Under the pieces are notes generated by a model. The model searched no databases and was not told where the DNA came from. It saw only the letters and a list, made by a program, of their open reading frames with translations. From assembly GCA_002352635.1 (NCBI GenBank), contig DEIT01000059.1:1-6310 (forward strand): a stretch of 6,310 bases of DNA, read 5' to 3'. The DNA comes from Hyphomicrobiaceae bacterium UBA2767. Lineage in GTDB: Bacteria; Pseudomonadota; Alphaproteobacteria; Rhizobiales; Methyloligellaceae. The first letter of the stretch is position 1. Each line of letters begins with the position of its first letter. The translations under genes were made by a program, and so were the position numbers. Below are positions 5,989 through 6,310 of this stretch, piece after piece.

Positions 5989-6310
5989 TTACTGCGAGAG
6001 TAAGAAGCAATCAAGGCCACCTGCCTTGAAATTCTTGCACAACTGCTGGGTCGATGCCTTATCCGGGAAGGGTCCGAGCTGCACGCGATAAAATGTCCCC
6101 AAGCCACCCAACTCGGATCTAACGATGTTCGGCTGATAGCTGCCGAGCAAGCTGCCGTGCTTCGCCTGTAGCCGCTTCCATGTCGCCTGCGCCTCGGCAT
6201 CGCTTTTCAACGCGGCCAGCTGGATACGGTATCCGCCAGCGCCACTGGCCGGCGCGGCCTGTGGAATTGGTCGTGGTGCCGGGCGTTGTTGTGGTGCAGA
6301 CCGCGCCTGC
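5989..6310 (-). CDS. SPOR-domain protein, C-terminal part (5' end beyond window)
   Basis: The SPOR domain binds denuded (stem-peptide-free) peptidoglycan glycan strands and targets envelope proteins to the division septum. Only the last 106 codons are present; the reading frame is open to the right edge. It begins with a flexible linker rich in proline, alanine and glutamine (SAPQQRPAPRPIPQAAPASG), then a complete SPOR domain of about 80 residues from GGYRIQLAALKS, containing the second repeat half GTFYRVQLGPFPDK, to the very C-terminus (CFLLSQ). Two cysteines (LCKNF and LDCF) sit 11 residues apart near the end, a pattern I recall in other alphaproteobacterial SPOR proteins and that could form a periplasmic disulfide. 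The missing N-terminus probably carries a membrane anchor or signal peptide, but this cannot be seen. An internal TTG gives an apparent shorter ORF (from 6210) that is not the true start. Which SPOR protein it is cannot be decided. Confidence 0.88.
   Translation of the reverse strand, partial: QARSAPQQRPAPRPIPQAAPASGAGGYRIQLAALKSDAEAQATWKRLQAKHGSLLGSYQPNIVRSELGGLGTFYRVQLGPFPDKASTQQLCKNFKAGGLDCFLLSQ

Noticed and set aside
1..6310. Search for a novel multi-gene system, mobile element, CRISPR array, tRNA or attachment site
   Set aside because: All coding space is taken by housekeeping-type genes. I saw no long direct repeats, terminal inverted repeats, integrase or transposase motifs, or composition shifts.

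Overview
The window is a piece of ordinary bacterial chromosome, most likely from an alphaproteobacterium (Hyphomicrobiales/Rhizobiales-like). The pointers are moderately GC-rich DNA, the protein wording of RecG, SdhE and the SPOR domain, and the neighbourhood DUF502 / recG / sdhE / mfd, which I recall as typical of that class. The genus cannot be fixed from the sequence alone.

Layout, left to right: (1) 1-2394, minus strand: the first 798 codons of mfd (transcription-repair coupling factor), whose C-terminal third lies beyond the left edge. (2) 2443-2718, minus: a small sdhE gene (succinate dehydrogenase flavinylation factor), 48 bases upstream of mfd and almost certainly co-transcribed with it. 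(3) 2719-2846: divergent intergenic region with a good sigma70-like promoter reading into sdhE-mfd and two short dyads. (4) 2847-4961, plus: complete recG (branch-migration helicase, 704 aa). (5) 4986-5792, minus: a complete DUF502 inner-membrane protein, tail-to-tail with recG across only 24 bases. (6) 5793-5988: intergenic region with a possible extended -10 promoter inside a perfect 6-bp dyad. (7) 5989-6310, minus: the C-terminal end of a SPOR-domain protein, 5' end beyond the right edge.

Functionally, Mfd and RecG are related double-stranded DNA translocases (same motor type, TRG-type helicases). One removes stalled RNA polymerase and recruits UvrA for nucleotide excision repair; the other remodels stalled forks and recombination intermediates. 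They sit back to back around sdhE, a respiratory-enzyme maturation factor with no obvious link to DNA repair. DUF502 and the SPOR protein are envelope proteins.

I found no mobile element, tRNA/rRNA, CRISPR array, phage gene or defence system. I see no sign of a new multi-gene system. The points worth a second look are small: tiled mini-ORFs between sdhE and mfd, dyads over two predicted promoters, and stem-loops in the 3' coding ends of the convergent recG/DUF502 pair.
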